A stretch of DNA of 64,000 nucleotides. Origin: Kudoa neothunni. Its lineage: Eukaryota > Cnidaria. Below, piece by piece: positions 1-12,497 of this stretch. The notes beneath the pieces were generated by a model. The model was not told the DNA's origin. It ran no database searches and saw only the letters and a list, made by a program, of their open reading frames with translations. The position numbers and the translations under genes are program-made. The stretch is taken from contig OZ199839.1 in the NCBI GenBank assembly GCA_964304625.1, forward strand, positions 6,820,001 through 6,884,000, given 5' to 3'. How positions within the stretch are numbered: position 1 is the stretch's first letter; each line of letters opens with the position of its first letter.

Positions 1-144
1 CCGGAGAAGTTTGTGACTGTGCTTGTGAATATATGAGAGTGAATTGAGCTATATGATATTTTAAAACGATATTTCATGTTCTTTATATTTACAAAAAAGG
101 ACAGTATAAATTCCTAGGAAGGAAACCATATTTCTCATCGTCAT
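1..144 (-). CDS. 5' end of FN3-like membrane protein, copy A (partial)
   Basis: This is the beginning of a third copy of the gene seen complete at 1919-4805. Its body lies outside the window, before base 1. The leader exon is 93-144 on the minus strand, 52 nt with the ATG at 142-144, and encodes a hydrophobic signal peptide. A 44-nt intron (49-92, GT-AG) follows, then the first 48 nt of exon 2 (1-48). Leader and exon 2 start align base for base with copies B and C apart from a few substitutions. Function is unknown and only the secretion signal can be inferred here. Its presence shows that the array has at least three members and continues beyond the left edge. Confidence 0.7.
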
Positions 145-1918
145 CTGTATAATATATAAAATCGATAGCTTTCGTTCTATATAAAAATAAAAATTCTATT
201 GGCATACAATTTATGTATACGGGATTATAAACTCGGTGTATAACCTAGTTCATTATCAATATAAATAAAACGGGTTTGATATTAGAAACAGATTAAATAA
301 TATTAATATGTTAATTTATATTCTTTCAAGTTCAATAAAAAAGTTGGCGTAATTTAATTTTTGAAATATTGAATTAATTTTATATATATATATATATAAC
401 TATAGTAGATAAAAATTTATTTATCATTCACGTAAATTTTGAAATTATATATAACACCAAAAATATCCATTTAATCGTTTTATTATTTTAGTTTTGTTAA
501 AAATATATTTCTTAAGTCGTATGTCAATTTTTTTATTATGATATCAAAATATTTTTAATATATTTCATTTTATTTTAATTTAATTTATATTAATTAGCAT
601 GAATTAAATATTATATGGATTTAACAAAATATAATTTAATCTAATAAATACGTCCTAAATAATTTGGGATATGTTTGACTTTAGAATACTTTTTTTCTCG
701 ATTCAGTTTGATTTCAATATATTATAATTTATTAAAATTAATTCATGTACAATACACAATGATGACTAATTAAATCAATAATTCGATTAATTTTAAAACT
801 TTAGAGTAAAAATTTATTTACAGATTAACCATAATTAAAAATACATTGATATAGTTTTCAGGTTGTGTTACATAAAAGTTAAGCGAATGTAACGATTAAT
901 AATAAAAATAATACATATTACGTTAATACACAACAATACGGAGCAGTTTTAATGTCTACCTTTAGGAAAAATTAAATAACGTTAATCTCACTACTGCTTT
1001 AATACAATAATTTTTTTAAATTTTAAACCTCGATTCCTTAGTTTTCAATCCTACATCTACAAATAACCGGTTCCTGTAATAATGGGGCTATTAGTCCAAT
1101 CTGATATAATTTAATCGTTGAATTTAAAAATAAACATGTTCATTATTTTTCATTAGCATCACCAATTTTTTACCTAAATAGTTCTAGCTATAGCATTAAT
1201 TCATAGTTACCGATTTTAAACTGTTAAACTCAATTCATTAATTTTCTATAATTTATAGCAGGAAAGTTAAAATAAAATCCTCAACAAAGATTTTTAATAA
1301 TCAAAAATTTATTTTAATTATTCCAAATAATAAAATGAAGTAGATATTTATATTAACTAAAATTATTCTAATTGAAACTCTAACAAATTCTTTAATATAC
1401 AAATTAAATCAAAGTATATACAGAATATTACCGACATTTTCATGAAGAAATTTCTACCTTTCACTTAATATTCTTGTATTATTCTTCATTAGTTTTTAAA
1501 CATTATAAAGTTACTTTTGTAATAATTAATGGTGGTTAAGACAAACAGTATTATCGGTACAAACAAACTTATTTGACAATTAAGTGAAATTCTCGAGACA
1601 ATATTCGAGTAGGGTTAATTTAATATGATCGGCCATTAAAAATAAAAATTCCAATTAATAAACTGAGGAAAAATATGTTGATCGCATGATTTAGTAACTT
1701 GGTTATTTTCGTCTAATTTTAATTCAAATCGACTTAAAATTCACATACTAGTTAAATGAATTAAAAACATCACTGCTCAATATATGTTTATCAAATGTGA
1801 AATGTTTATAGAAGAGTTCGTAAATTTAGCTATTGAAACAGAAAAAAATTTAATTATAAATTGTTAATGTTATCAAAAATATGGTTAGTCAAGGACATCG
1901 TTTTTTAAAAATAAGAAT
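145..1918. repeat. Intergenic spacer of the FN3-like array (A-B)
   Basis: This non-coding AT-rich spacer lies between the start of copy A and the stop of copy B. Bases about 640-1490 recur at about 11270-12070 and, more diverged, at about 16080-16870. The spacer is therefore part of the tandemly duplicated unit. No gene is visible in it. Confidence 0.7.
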
Positions 1919-4805
1919 TTAGTTTTTATTCTTCCAATATCCAAAATAGAATCCAGCACCGAGGATAATGATCAATACTGGAACAATCACCCCAACAATT
2001 CTATAATGAATAATTAACATAATACATTTTAAATTAGATACATTGTATTTTTCGACCTAAAATAAGTATAAGAAAACATCCTATTATCGTAATTTACGTG
2101 GATTTATTTGATTTTTCACCTAGATAAAAAATTTAAAATTATTTAATAAAAACTTGACAATTACCTTGTTTGATTTCAGCCGAACCGGAAATATTATTAT
2201 CTGTACTGTGAAATAAAACCAATCGGTAATTGGCTGTATCCTCAACATTTTCAATTGTGAATTCCTTGCACAATGGAAACACGGAACAACCTCTATCGCC
2301 AATAACCATACATTTTTTAACAATTGGTTTAGAAACATCTGTCCAATCTCTTAATTCCCATTTGCATAACGATGTTACTGCTACACCGGTAGGAAGAGTA
2401 GTTGATATGTGTAAGGTTTTTTCGTCTCGTGTAATCACCGAGATTAATTGTTTGGTAATATCTGCAGTAGGTGTAGGGAATGAATCTAAATAATAAATTA
2501 ATATCAAATATATATATTGAAAATTTATTACATTTCGATATATCAATGGAAGTTTCTTCAGATCTACCAACAGCTGTCACCAAAACTTTATATTCTTTTT
2601 CTGCCTCGTATACTTCATGGAATATAATATTTGTGCATAAAGGCGGTTGAGCGCATGAGGGAATAGCGGTGTTTGTTTTAGAAGATGTTTCATCCTTTTG
2701 CTGTTGACCCTCAGTTGATCTAGCTATTAGTATTTTTGATGCTGCTTTATTGGGTGAATTCCTATTGTTTATTGATGGAGTTGCGGCTGGGCATTGATAT
2801 ATTAAGTCGAATTCTTCCCCCTTCTTTACTTGCACTTTGTAATGGCAAACTATTGTAGGATCTGGGGTCGACAATGCACCTATCAACTTAAAACCTTTAT
2901 CCAGAAATTGCGACTGGAGTGTAAGCACTGACATTGCTAGAAAGAAATTTATTAATTTTTATTTCAAACGTTTGGTTACCTGTTTTTATTTGATGTACTT
3001 TTGACCCATAATCTTTATGTGCAACAACCTTTAGATCATATTCAGTTCCAGGTGTCAAACCTAGGATATTTTGAGTATCTCTACAATAACCTCTGCATGG
3101 ATAACTATCTTGACACATCGCACACACATAAACATCCTTCCCGCGTGGGCTTATATAATAAGCACAGGTAGGGTCTTCATTTGTACGTGCCCCAGTACCA
3201 TCTATCGCCTTTAACGATGATGTTGTTTCTGTTGTTGTTGGGTTTTTTTCCATAAAAGATTTATCTGCGTGTTTTTCTGCCAATAAAAATTCTTTACAAA
3301 TTTATTTCATAAATTATATACCTGTACGAATAAATATATGTTCCTTAAAATTTGCAGGTTTACCGCTTGAATTAGATGATGCGATTTCAAGGATATATGG
3401 CTTACCATTATTGAGTTGCTTAATTGTTAAAGGGTCGGCGCAATCTGTATTGCACAATGTTTCTCCCGAATCATTACATTTGGCTCTCCCAGCAGGATCA
3501 AGTACAGGTTTATCGGCTTCATAATAAGTTACAGTGCAAGATGTGAATATAGTATTTCCTTGTGACTTAAACAAAGGAACATTTAAAGTAACTCCAGTTG
3601 ACGTAAAACCCGATAATAAGGTTCCACTAGCAGCAGCAGTTTCTGTGACAACTATGAAAAAATTAAAAAATATGTGATATATATCAACTACCAAATTTAT
3701 CCTGAATATATCCAAGGTAATTTGTACCAGTTTTTGCTAATGGTACATGTCTTGTTTGAATCAATATTTGAACCAGAGATTTAGAAGGTTCAAACGCAAG
3801 CTCCACATTATTACATGGTGCATAACAATCTTTTTGGGCCGATCCACAATTCGATTTATAATCATTTTCGCTTGTATTTGTTATTGGTGTTGTGTGATCT
3901 CTTACACTGAAGCGGCATATTTCGAAGGGGAATTTATTTGTAAATTTTAATAAATACTTATTTTTTTCAGCCGAGCTGTAAGTCAAATAATATTGTGGTT
4001 TGTAAACATCAAATGTTGTTAAAGTATATTTATTCTGAAGTTTGTAAAAGAAACTGGGATAGTTTTCACATCTCATTTCATAGTGTGGGATCATTAAATC
4101 AAATTCAACTTCATTCGCAGTATTTGCATTGGCACAATCATTTCCTTCTGTCCCATCTACGTACTTTACATCGTTGTAAAATATCGGACATTTAACATTT
4201 TTACATGTAATGGTGCTCAATCTCAATTTACGATCATTTGTGGTTACAGTAACTTGTGGATTTACCAATAATGCTAAAAAAAATTATATCAACCAGTTTG
4301 TATTATTTAATTACGCAATTCTAACCCAAACACAGCTCCACCCTGAGTCTTAACTTTGGCCGTATCAACTGTTTCACCAGTGAAAACAACGAAATACTTG
4401 GTTCTTGGGGAAAACTTGTCAAATTCTAATTTATTGCCATCTCCGTCGCAAGTCCTAACACATTTGCCAGATGCTTTTTCTTGATCATCATTGGGGCATG
4501 TACTAATATCTGCCAAACCATTGTCTTGATCGTTCGATTTTTTAATGTAACATTTTTTGGAATTTGAATACTCAGTGCCACTTAATACTAAATTAACTTT
4601 CAATTTAGTTTGCCCTCCCGCTTGCTCTTTCACAAGCTTATAAGTCAATGATTTTGTATTAGCCGCAATAGTTTGGGGCTCTGGTTGTGGATATATGAGA
4701 ATAAATTGAGCTATATGTTATTTTAAACGATATTTCAAGTTCTTTATATTTACAAAAAAGGACAGTATAAATTCCTAGGAAAGAAACCATATTTCTCATC
4801 GTCAT
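1919..4805 (-). CDS. Cysteine-rich FN3-like single-pass membrane protein, copy B
   Basis: Unrecognised gene with nine exons on the minus strand: 4754-4805, 4315-4710, 3692-4273, 3322-3651, 2980-3276, 2532-2936, 2165-2485, 2098-2119, 1919-2000. Introns are 40-97 nt, all GT-AG, and the frame is open throughout (828 codons). Residues 1-17 and the next few form a signal peptide. Six exon-sized units follow, at about residues 18-149, 150-343, 344-453, 454-552, 553-687 and 688-794. Most carry four spaced cysteines and then a strand like LTPGTEYDLKVVA or FSPRTKYFVVFTG, typical of the last strands of fibronectin type III folds. The second unit probably holds two repeats. A 22-nt micro-exon encodes the juxtamembrane linker. 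The last exon encodes a transmembrane helix (IVGVIVPVLIIILGAGFYF) and a short basic tail. I infer a surface receptor or adhesin. The FN3 assignment rests on motif shape only. Confidence 0.7.
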
Positions 4806-5932
4806 CTGTATAATATATAAAATCGATAGCTGTCGTTCTATATAAAAATAAAAATTCTATTGGTATTCAATTTACGTATACAGGATTATAAACTCGGAGT
4901 ATAACCTAGTTAATTATCAATATAAATAAAACGGGTTTGATATTAGAAACAAATTAAATAATAGTAATATGTTAATTTATATTCATTCAAGTTCAATAAA
5001 AAAGTTGGTGTAATTTTATTTTTAAAATATTGAAAGAATTTATATATATATATATAGACTTAAGTAGATTTTATATTGTAGAACTACCTTTAGCGAACAC
5101 AGTAATGCCCGTTTTTAGTTTATAAATTATAATAATAACAAGCAGAAATAATCTTAGATTTTTTTTCGTTTACGAATTTAAGTGTAAACCAAGAATTTTA
5201 TTTTGTTTTAAGTTAGTAATCTTTGTTATAAAGTGTACCTATATTTTGTTAATAAAATTTAATTATAATTATTTAGATATACACAGCATTTTTTAAGCCT
5301 AAAAAATTGAATTAATTATTTGTTTCAAAGAGTTATTACCATATAAGATTAAATTTTACTAAAACCATGAAGTTGCAGATGTTTTTTATGATCATTTCAA
5401 ACAACTGAATTATAATTTATAATTTGTAAAATCACTAAATGAAAACTTTTATAAAAACATTCTTTATACTTGTTAGGATAATAACTCGAAAATAAACTTA
5501 TGTACTGTAATTTATTGAAATTATTTTAGAAATATTGAGTAACATAATATTTTATAAATTTTTAATAAAAATACATTACTTAAATGTATTTATTTCGATA
5601 TACATATATTTATAGCTACTATTTTTACGGCGAAAGTTATTGAAAAAAAAGATTTAAGAGGAAGAAATAAATTATATTAAATATATTTGAAACATTATAT
5701 AAATTAATATATTATTAAACATTAATGACATTTTTTTAAAACCTTATCGTATTCATGTACAAATATTTAAATTTAACATCTTGGAGAAATACAATACAAA
5801 TATAATCATTTATCTACTAAAACTAAGTTATAAAATATTATATTTATTAATTCATTTATTTTACATAAATACCTAGAAGGAGAATTATTGATATCCCAAG
5901 TTATCTCAAAATATAAAATATATTATTTATAT
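4806..5932. other. Upstream flank of copy B, no gene seen
   Basis: Bases 4806-5300 match the 5' flank of copy C (15371-15840). This includes a block at about 5060-5160 with a conserved 'agacttaagtagat' start that copy A lacks. From about 5310 the sequence has no counterpart in the other copies and shows no convincing open frame. Confidence 0.5.
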
Positions 5933-8242
5933 GGCAGTGTCTATTGGCCCGACGTGGGGTCAATAGCAACTTCCGATCGGCTGCGACTATTGGCCCTAAC
6001 AAATTGATTTATTTAATTTTCGAGCCTTTAATTATAGTAAATCTGTGTTGTCTGATATAAAACAACTTGCAATTGTGTACTTAATTTTTTTATCGAGTTA
6101 TATCGGTTAAAAATATTCTGTAGAATGTAATATGTTTCGACTAAATGGACCGTAAGAAGTCTTTATATTGAGTTTATGAGTTATTTATTTATTCAAATGA
6201 ACATTTTTAGTTCTGATTTAACTATTAATTATCTATATAACTAAAATTTTTATTGTAATAGTTTTAATTTTATTGTAACGTGCGTTGATTTTATTGTAAT
6301 CATTCCTTAATGTTGTAATACAGAATTATTGTAAAAAAATGTAAGATTTTTCACAAGACCAAAAATATAAAGTATATAGATATTGTATTTAAAGATATTT
6401 GGTTATAGTAAAAGAAAAATTTTGATTTTACTCCTACGCGCGTGTTTACGAAATGAGATTGCCTGAACTTAATATGATTTTTCAAACCGAAAATACTTTT
6501 AACATTTTTGAGAAGTTATAGTTGAACATAGAGTAATACGGACAAAACTCCATGGGAAGAATATCTATATATGACTCTTAAACCATCGAAAGAGCTTAGA
6601 AGCGATGTAATAAAACGTTAAATCCAATACTTTAGTTTTATCATACAAAATATTTCTGGGTTCATCGCGATATAAACTTAAGTTCTTCAAAAATTTAAAT
6701 AATTTTTGTATATGCATTAAAGTTTGAAAACATGCTGTCGTTATTTTAAAGAAAACGATCTGTTAGTAAAAGAAATTCGAATTCTTATTACAAAGTATGC
6801 CCAATATTTCTAAAATTTTCAGTCACCGCCGATGTAAAATAATTCGTGTTAAAATCTTTTGACTTATCACATAACCATGATTCTATGAACTTTCCATCAC
6901 AATTTTTGCATAGTAGAAATAAAATATCAATGGATGAAAGTAATCTTATCGCTCAATTTGTACAAGTTAATGGAAATTCCAAACTAATCCAAGAAAAAAT
7001 ATTACGAGAAGAGCGAACTTTTTTTAATGAAAAAAGTGTCTAACATGAAGCACTTTTGTAAATCGCATACAAGGAGCCTGTAATTTAAAAAAAATTCAAA
7101 TAAAAAAGGAAGATGTTTAGAGATATGGGAAATCAACAATGAGACTATAGGCTGCGACATATGTCTCCAATCGAGCTATTTTAAATGCCAACATATTAAA
7201 CTGAACCCGTCATCAAAATATTAGAGTTGTATGAATTGTAAAACAGAAGAATGATAGTAAGAGAAATTGTAATAAAAAAGCTTTCGTTTTAATTCATATG
7301 CTATTTAAATATATCTTATACCATCATGAATATGTATTTTACTCATCCATAAGGTGGTATTTATGTTACAATAATTGAAAAGGATTTGTTTATCAAATAC
7401 GTTCAATCAATTTTACAAAATTCATATAGTCATGTAGTAGAATTCATGTGAACATCTGTGTGATACATGGCTTGGTGAAAAACGTCAAAGTCCAACATTT
7501 TTTGAATAAAATCACCACTAAAAAGTTATATATTTAAACGTTGAAAATAATGTTTCAAATATGAATAAAATTGTTATAGAGGATAATAACAAATCAATAT
7601 TTTAATTGAGAACATTAAATTTCAACTAGTATCGTCAAAATTCAGATTTTATGCGAAGTCTAAATAAGGGAGTATGCGAAGTGTCCTGATTAGGTGACAT
7701 TAAATTAGGTATAAATCAATAAATTGGATTCATAACATTTATTTACATTGAGTGATTTTATACCGATATTATAAAAAATATCAATGTCGGACATTTGACG
7801 CCATTTGGAGTTTTGGGTTTACGACAACCATTTATATGGATGAAATCAATGCAATAATATTGAAAATAGCAAATAACATGATTACAACAGTGAATTCATT
7901 TAAAACTATGAATATAACACGGATATATCATATCAGAAAATTATTATTGCACAATACTTGGAACGAATAAATTTCTTACTGATAAAAAATCATAAAAACA
8001 TTCCATTCAAAGGTTAAACAAGTTTATGAAGCAAATAGAGCATTTACAGCGATAAATTACAATAATGATGAGGATGGGTCTTTCCTAAGTAACGCCTTAT
8101 ATCACAGATTTCTAAAGACAAAATTCTTTTATTTTTTTCAAATTAATATATAATTCGTTTTAATAATATTTTGAATCATTAAAATTTAAAAAGAATCCCC
8201 TAAATAGGTAAAAACAATTTGTTCGGGCCAATAGACACTTCC
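5933..8242. mobile_element. Mutator-like DNA transposon, degenerate
   Basis: A 2.3-kb element bounded by near-identical inverted ends: 5933-5953 reads GGCAGTGTCTATTGGCCCGA and 8221-8242 is its inverse with one or two changes. A perfect 9-bp duplication, TATTTATAT, flanks it at 5924-5932 and 8243-8251. Nine-base duplications are typical of Mutator-like elements. Inside, a frame at 6846-7043 carries a HNHD motif, and about 7110-7190 encodes a C-x2-C...C-x-H cluster. These are reminiscent of the FLYWCH and SWIM zinc fingers of such transposases, but the frames are broken and no catalytic core is readable. The left end (5933-5974) is itself an imperfect palindrome. The element lies in the copy B-C spacer and is absent from spacer A-B. 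Confidence 0.6.
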
Positions 8243-8575
8243 TATTTATATATATACAATGTTAGTAGATCAAAATATATTTTTCATTCATGTAAATCTT
8301 GAAATAAAATATAACACTAAAAATATCTGTTTCATTGTTATATTATTTGAGTTTAATTAAAAATATATTTCTTAAGTCGGATGTCAATTTTTTTTATTAT
8401 GGGATAAAAATATTTTTAATATATTTCGAATGATTTACATTTATATTAACTAGAATGAACTACATATTATATGAATTTAACATCATATAATTTTTTATTA
8501 ATTTAAGGTAATACATAATTAAAAAAGTATTTAGTTTATTGCAAAAAATATAATTTTAATTAATAAATACGTCAA

Positions 8576-11264
8576 CCCTCGAATACCTGGAAAAAAAGTT
8601 ACAAGAATGCCTGAAGAGGACCGCTGTGGTCCTATGCAATTTAATCGTAGCATAATTGTATTTGAAACTATATGACTATAAAGATAAATAAAACAATAGA
8701 ACAGCTTGATTTTAAGTTAAAAAAAAGAGAATAAAAAAATTTAATTTAAAACAAAATCAAATTTTTTTAGGCGCGCATTAAAAAAATAAATAATTTGCAA
8801 ATATAAACTTACATAAAATCGATATCATATAAAGAAAACAAAATAGCATTATTTCATATAATTTTTGTATTCATAATAAATTTATAACTTCCAAAATTGT
8901 TATTTTATGATTGTAATTAGTGATTTAAATTAGATGGTGTTTTGATTAATTGGCAAAAAACGATTGTATTAAAGATAAATCAATAAATTATTTTGTTTAT
9001 CATTACAAATGATAATTTGATATAAAAAATACAAAATAATTTTATATTCTACAACATATATTGAATTACATGCCCAATCTATATATACCATCTCATTATA
9101 ATGACATGAATTCTAATCGTTTTGTCTAAAATCTAAATAGGTAAATTACACAAATATATATTTTGTAGATATAAACAAATTTAATAGAAAAAATTTAAAT
9201 GCGTATAAAAATATGGCAAAATAAAGTAGATAAATAATACAATATATTTTATTTTTTGTTACAAAAATCGCATTCTATATTTTCATTTCGGTGATTTTTT
9301 CAGACAAATTTGTTGCAATTTGAGAAAATTCTCCTGCTTTTCTTCTTGTTTTTTGAGCAAATATGGCATGTACCTCTTCCAGAAGGAGGTTCCTTCCTTT
9401 TTATTGGGATAGCTTCAAAATTGATATCATCGTTTCCTAGCAATTCTTCAGCTAACATTTTTAAAAACTCTCTTGGGGATTGTTTTTTATGAGCATTTTT
9501 GAATTGCGAGTTTCGATAAACATACAGGAGATATGCATTATAGGCGGCTATATTGTTGATATTAGAGAAAATCGTCATCGGACAACGGCAAGTGGCTTTT
9601 TTTGTGGAATGGTAGCGGACAATTTAGTCAAGCGTATCCACCCCTCTTTTTTTTGGTTGTAATAATTTATGATCTCTGGTTTTTAAGACTCAGGATCAAC
9701 ATCATAACCTCGAAGTGTGGAACTCAAAAGTACCACAGATCTATTTTTCTTGGGATTGTATTTTACCAACGTAAATTTATCCTAAAATAAAAATCTCACA
9801 TCGTTTGGTATTCCCTTTGATGATTGAAATTCAGGGATGAAAATTTTTTTATTTTTACGGACGGTCCCTACAATTGTTGTTTTATGAGACATTAAGTATT
9901 TCGCAACTGACAATGTGGTAAAAAAATTGTTTGTTTTAACATTACGACCATTTTTTAAATAAGGTGTAAATAAATGCTTTATCACATTTTCACCTTGGTT
10001 GGTTTCAACAACACCGTTCTCTTCGCCAATATATATCTTTGCATTGCATAGATATGCGTTTGTTGCATCACACAACGCCCATATTTTTATCCCATACTTT
10101 CCAGGCTTAGTAGGGGTGAACCTTTTGAAGGGGCAACAAACCTTGAATGTGATAAGCTGTTCATCCACAGTCAATTGGGAAGATGGGTTGTAACTTCCTT
10201 TACACGTTTTTATAAACTCATCAAATATATATCTGATGGGGGAAGTTTATTCTCTCTATCCCTGGTTCTTCTCTTGTCAAATCTGAGACAAGTTGCAAAA
10301 TCTTCAAAGCAATTCCTTGTAATTTTTGAAATTAGTGATTAAAGGCCATATTTTTCAGTCCAAAATTCTCGGATGTTTTCATTTTTGCCTTTCATTAGGC
10401 CAATTAATAAGATAGCTCCCAAAATAACTCTCAACTCGGTCTTAATTATCTTTTTGATATTTGTTTTTTCTTGTTCAATAAATTCGTTGGTACAATATTG
10501 GATCTCTTCCAACATTTTATTGGTCAACAAATTATTAAAAACCCTCATGGGAGTTTGGCCATTCCGGAAAGCTTTATTTGTAAATGCCGGTTTTACATTA
10601 TAAATATTTTCCATTGTATGTCTTCTTTCAACCCTAGTTGGAAATTTATACCATTTTTATCCATCTTTGGAGACAACAAAAGGGAAATATGTCATATCTT
10701 CAATGCTCGCATCGTTATCATAAGCATCGTCGTCGTCATTGTTGACCGGCTCATTAATTATTTCATCCAAGTCCCCCGATCCACTTGCAATGTATAGTGT
10801 ATCGCCAGTACTTTCGTAATCATTTTCAAAAGAATACGTTTTTTGTCAAAATTCATTTTTAGGCAAAATCTCGTTCCGCAAACAAGCTTGTTATAAAATA
10901 AATTCAATTCAATTAAAATTTTTGAATTTAACATATAACAAGTCATAAACAGATTTAGAATATTTTAAATTGCTTACGAAATACAATATTAATTTAGAAT
11001 GATGTAATTATAGTACAAAATATTAATTTCGTTAACAATTACACATGGACCGGAATGGTCTATCTCAGGTATCTACGTAACTTTTTTGTTTATTTATTTT
11101 TACAAAAATTCTCAACTCTTACAGCTCTATCATTTTAAAATATAATAAAGCATAATTACAGCATAAATATGAATGCATAAAAAAGTTTAAAAAAATGTAT
11201 GCAAAAAGATATTAAAAATCTTATCTCTCGTGGACCAGCGTGGTCCAACCCAGATATTCGAAGG
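8576..11264. mobile_element. piggyBac-type transposon, inactive
   Basis: A 2689-bp element whose ends are CCCTCGAATACCTGG (8576-8590) and the inverse CCAGATATTCGAAGG (11250-11264). It is flanked by TCAA (8572-8575, presumably a mutated TTAA) and TTAA (11265-11268). TTAA is the piggyBac target. Subterminal inverted segments share a GGACC...GGTCC dyad, at 8618-8632 and again near 11046-11062 and 11231-11246. Paralogous spacers at about 640-665 and 16075-16100 run through the same point without the insert, so both boundaries are supported by empty sites. It carries a decayed transposase on the minus strand. Confidence 0.85.
9300..10620 (-). pseudogene. piggyBac transposase remnant
   Basis: Transposase pieces lie in several frames on the minus strand. 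An N-terminal part is at 10339-10614, the catalytic core at 9782-10174, and the end with a cysteine-rich zinc motif (C-x2-C...C) at 9300-9578. The first catalytic aspartate is visible in TVDEQL. The second, normally in a DNFFTSL-like motif, is replaced: the sequence reads TNNFFTTL. The third survives in KRGVDTLD but is followed at once by a stop (TAA at 9624-9626, probably from CAA). Frame breaks, a stop and the D-to-N change make it non-functional. Confidence 0.85.
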
Positions 11265-11268
11265 TTAA

Positions 11269-12497
11269 ATAATTAGTGATATATTTGATTTTAGACTATT
11301 TTTTTTCTCGATTAAAATTGATTCGTGTATAATATACAATGATAACTAATTAACTCAATAATTTGATTAATTTTAAAACATTAGGGTTAAAATTTGTTTA
11401 CAGATTAACCATAATTAAAAATACATTGATATAGTTTTCAGGTTGTGTTACATAAAAGTTAAGCGAATGTAACAATTAATAATAAAAATAATACATATTA
11501 CGTTAATACACAACAATACGGAGCAGTTTTAATGTCTACCTTTAAGAAAAGTTAAATGACGTTAAACTAACTACTGCTTTAATACAATAATTTTTTTAAA
11601 TTTTAAACCTCGATTCCTTAGTTTTCAATCCTACTTCTTCAAATAACCGGTTCCTGTAATAATGGGGCTATTAGTCCAATCTGATATAATTTAATCGTTG
11701 AATTTAAAAATAAACATGTTCATTATTTTTCATTAGCATCACCAATTTTTTACCTAAATAGTTCTAGCTATAGCATTAATTCATAGTTACCGATTTTAAA
11801 CTGTTAAACTCAATTCATTAATTTTCTATAATTTATAGCAGGAAAGTTAAAATAAAATCCTCAACAAAGATTTTTAATAATCAAAAATTTATTTTAATTA
11901 TTCCAAATAATAAAATGAAGTAGATATTTATATTAACTAAAATTATTCTAATTGAAACTCTAACAAATTCTTTAATATACAAATTAAATCAAAGTATATA
12001 CAGAATATTACCGACATTTTCATGAAGAAATTTCTACCTTTCACTTAATATTCTTGTATTATTCTTCATTAGTTTTTAAACATTATAAAGTTACTTTTGT
12101 AATAATTAATGGTGGTTAAGACAAACAGTATTATCGGTACAAACAAACTTATTTGACAATTAAGTGAAATTCTCGAGACAATATTCGAGTAGGGTTAATT
12201 TAATATGATCGGCCATTAAAAATAAAAATTCCAATTAATAAACTGAGGAAAAATATGTTGATCGCATGATTTAGTAACTTGGTTATTTTCGTCTAATTTT
12301 AATTCAAATCGACTTAAAATTCACATACTAGTTAAATGAATTAAAAACATCACTGCTCAATATATGTTTATCAAATGTGAAATGTTTATAGAAGAGTTCG
12401 TAAATTTAGCTATTGAAACAGAAACAAATTTAATTATAAATTGTTAATGTTATCAAAAATATGGTTAGTCAAGGACATCGTTTTTTAAAATAAGAAT
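11269..12497. repeat. Downstream spacer of FN3-like copy C
   Basis: This is the direct continuation, after the piggyBac insertion, of the duplicated spacer seen at about 660-1918. From about 11640 to 12497 it differs from 1060-1918 by only a handful of bases. There is no gene. Confidence 0.7.

Noticed and set aside
2230-2493. Plus-strand frames over FN3-like copies B and C (also 3747-4195, 12809-13072, 14572-14763)
   Set aside because: They are antisense shadows of well-supported minus-strand exons.
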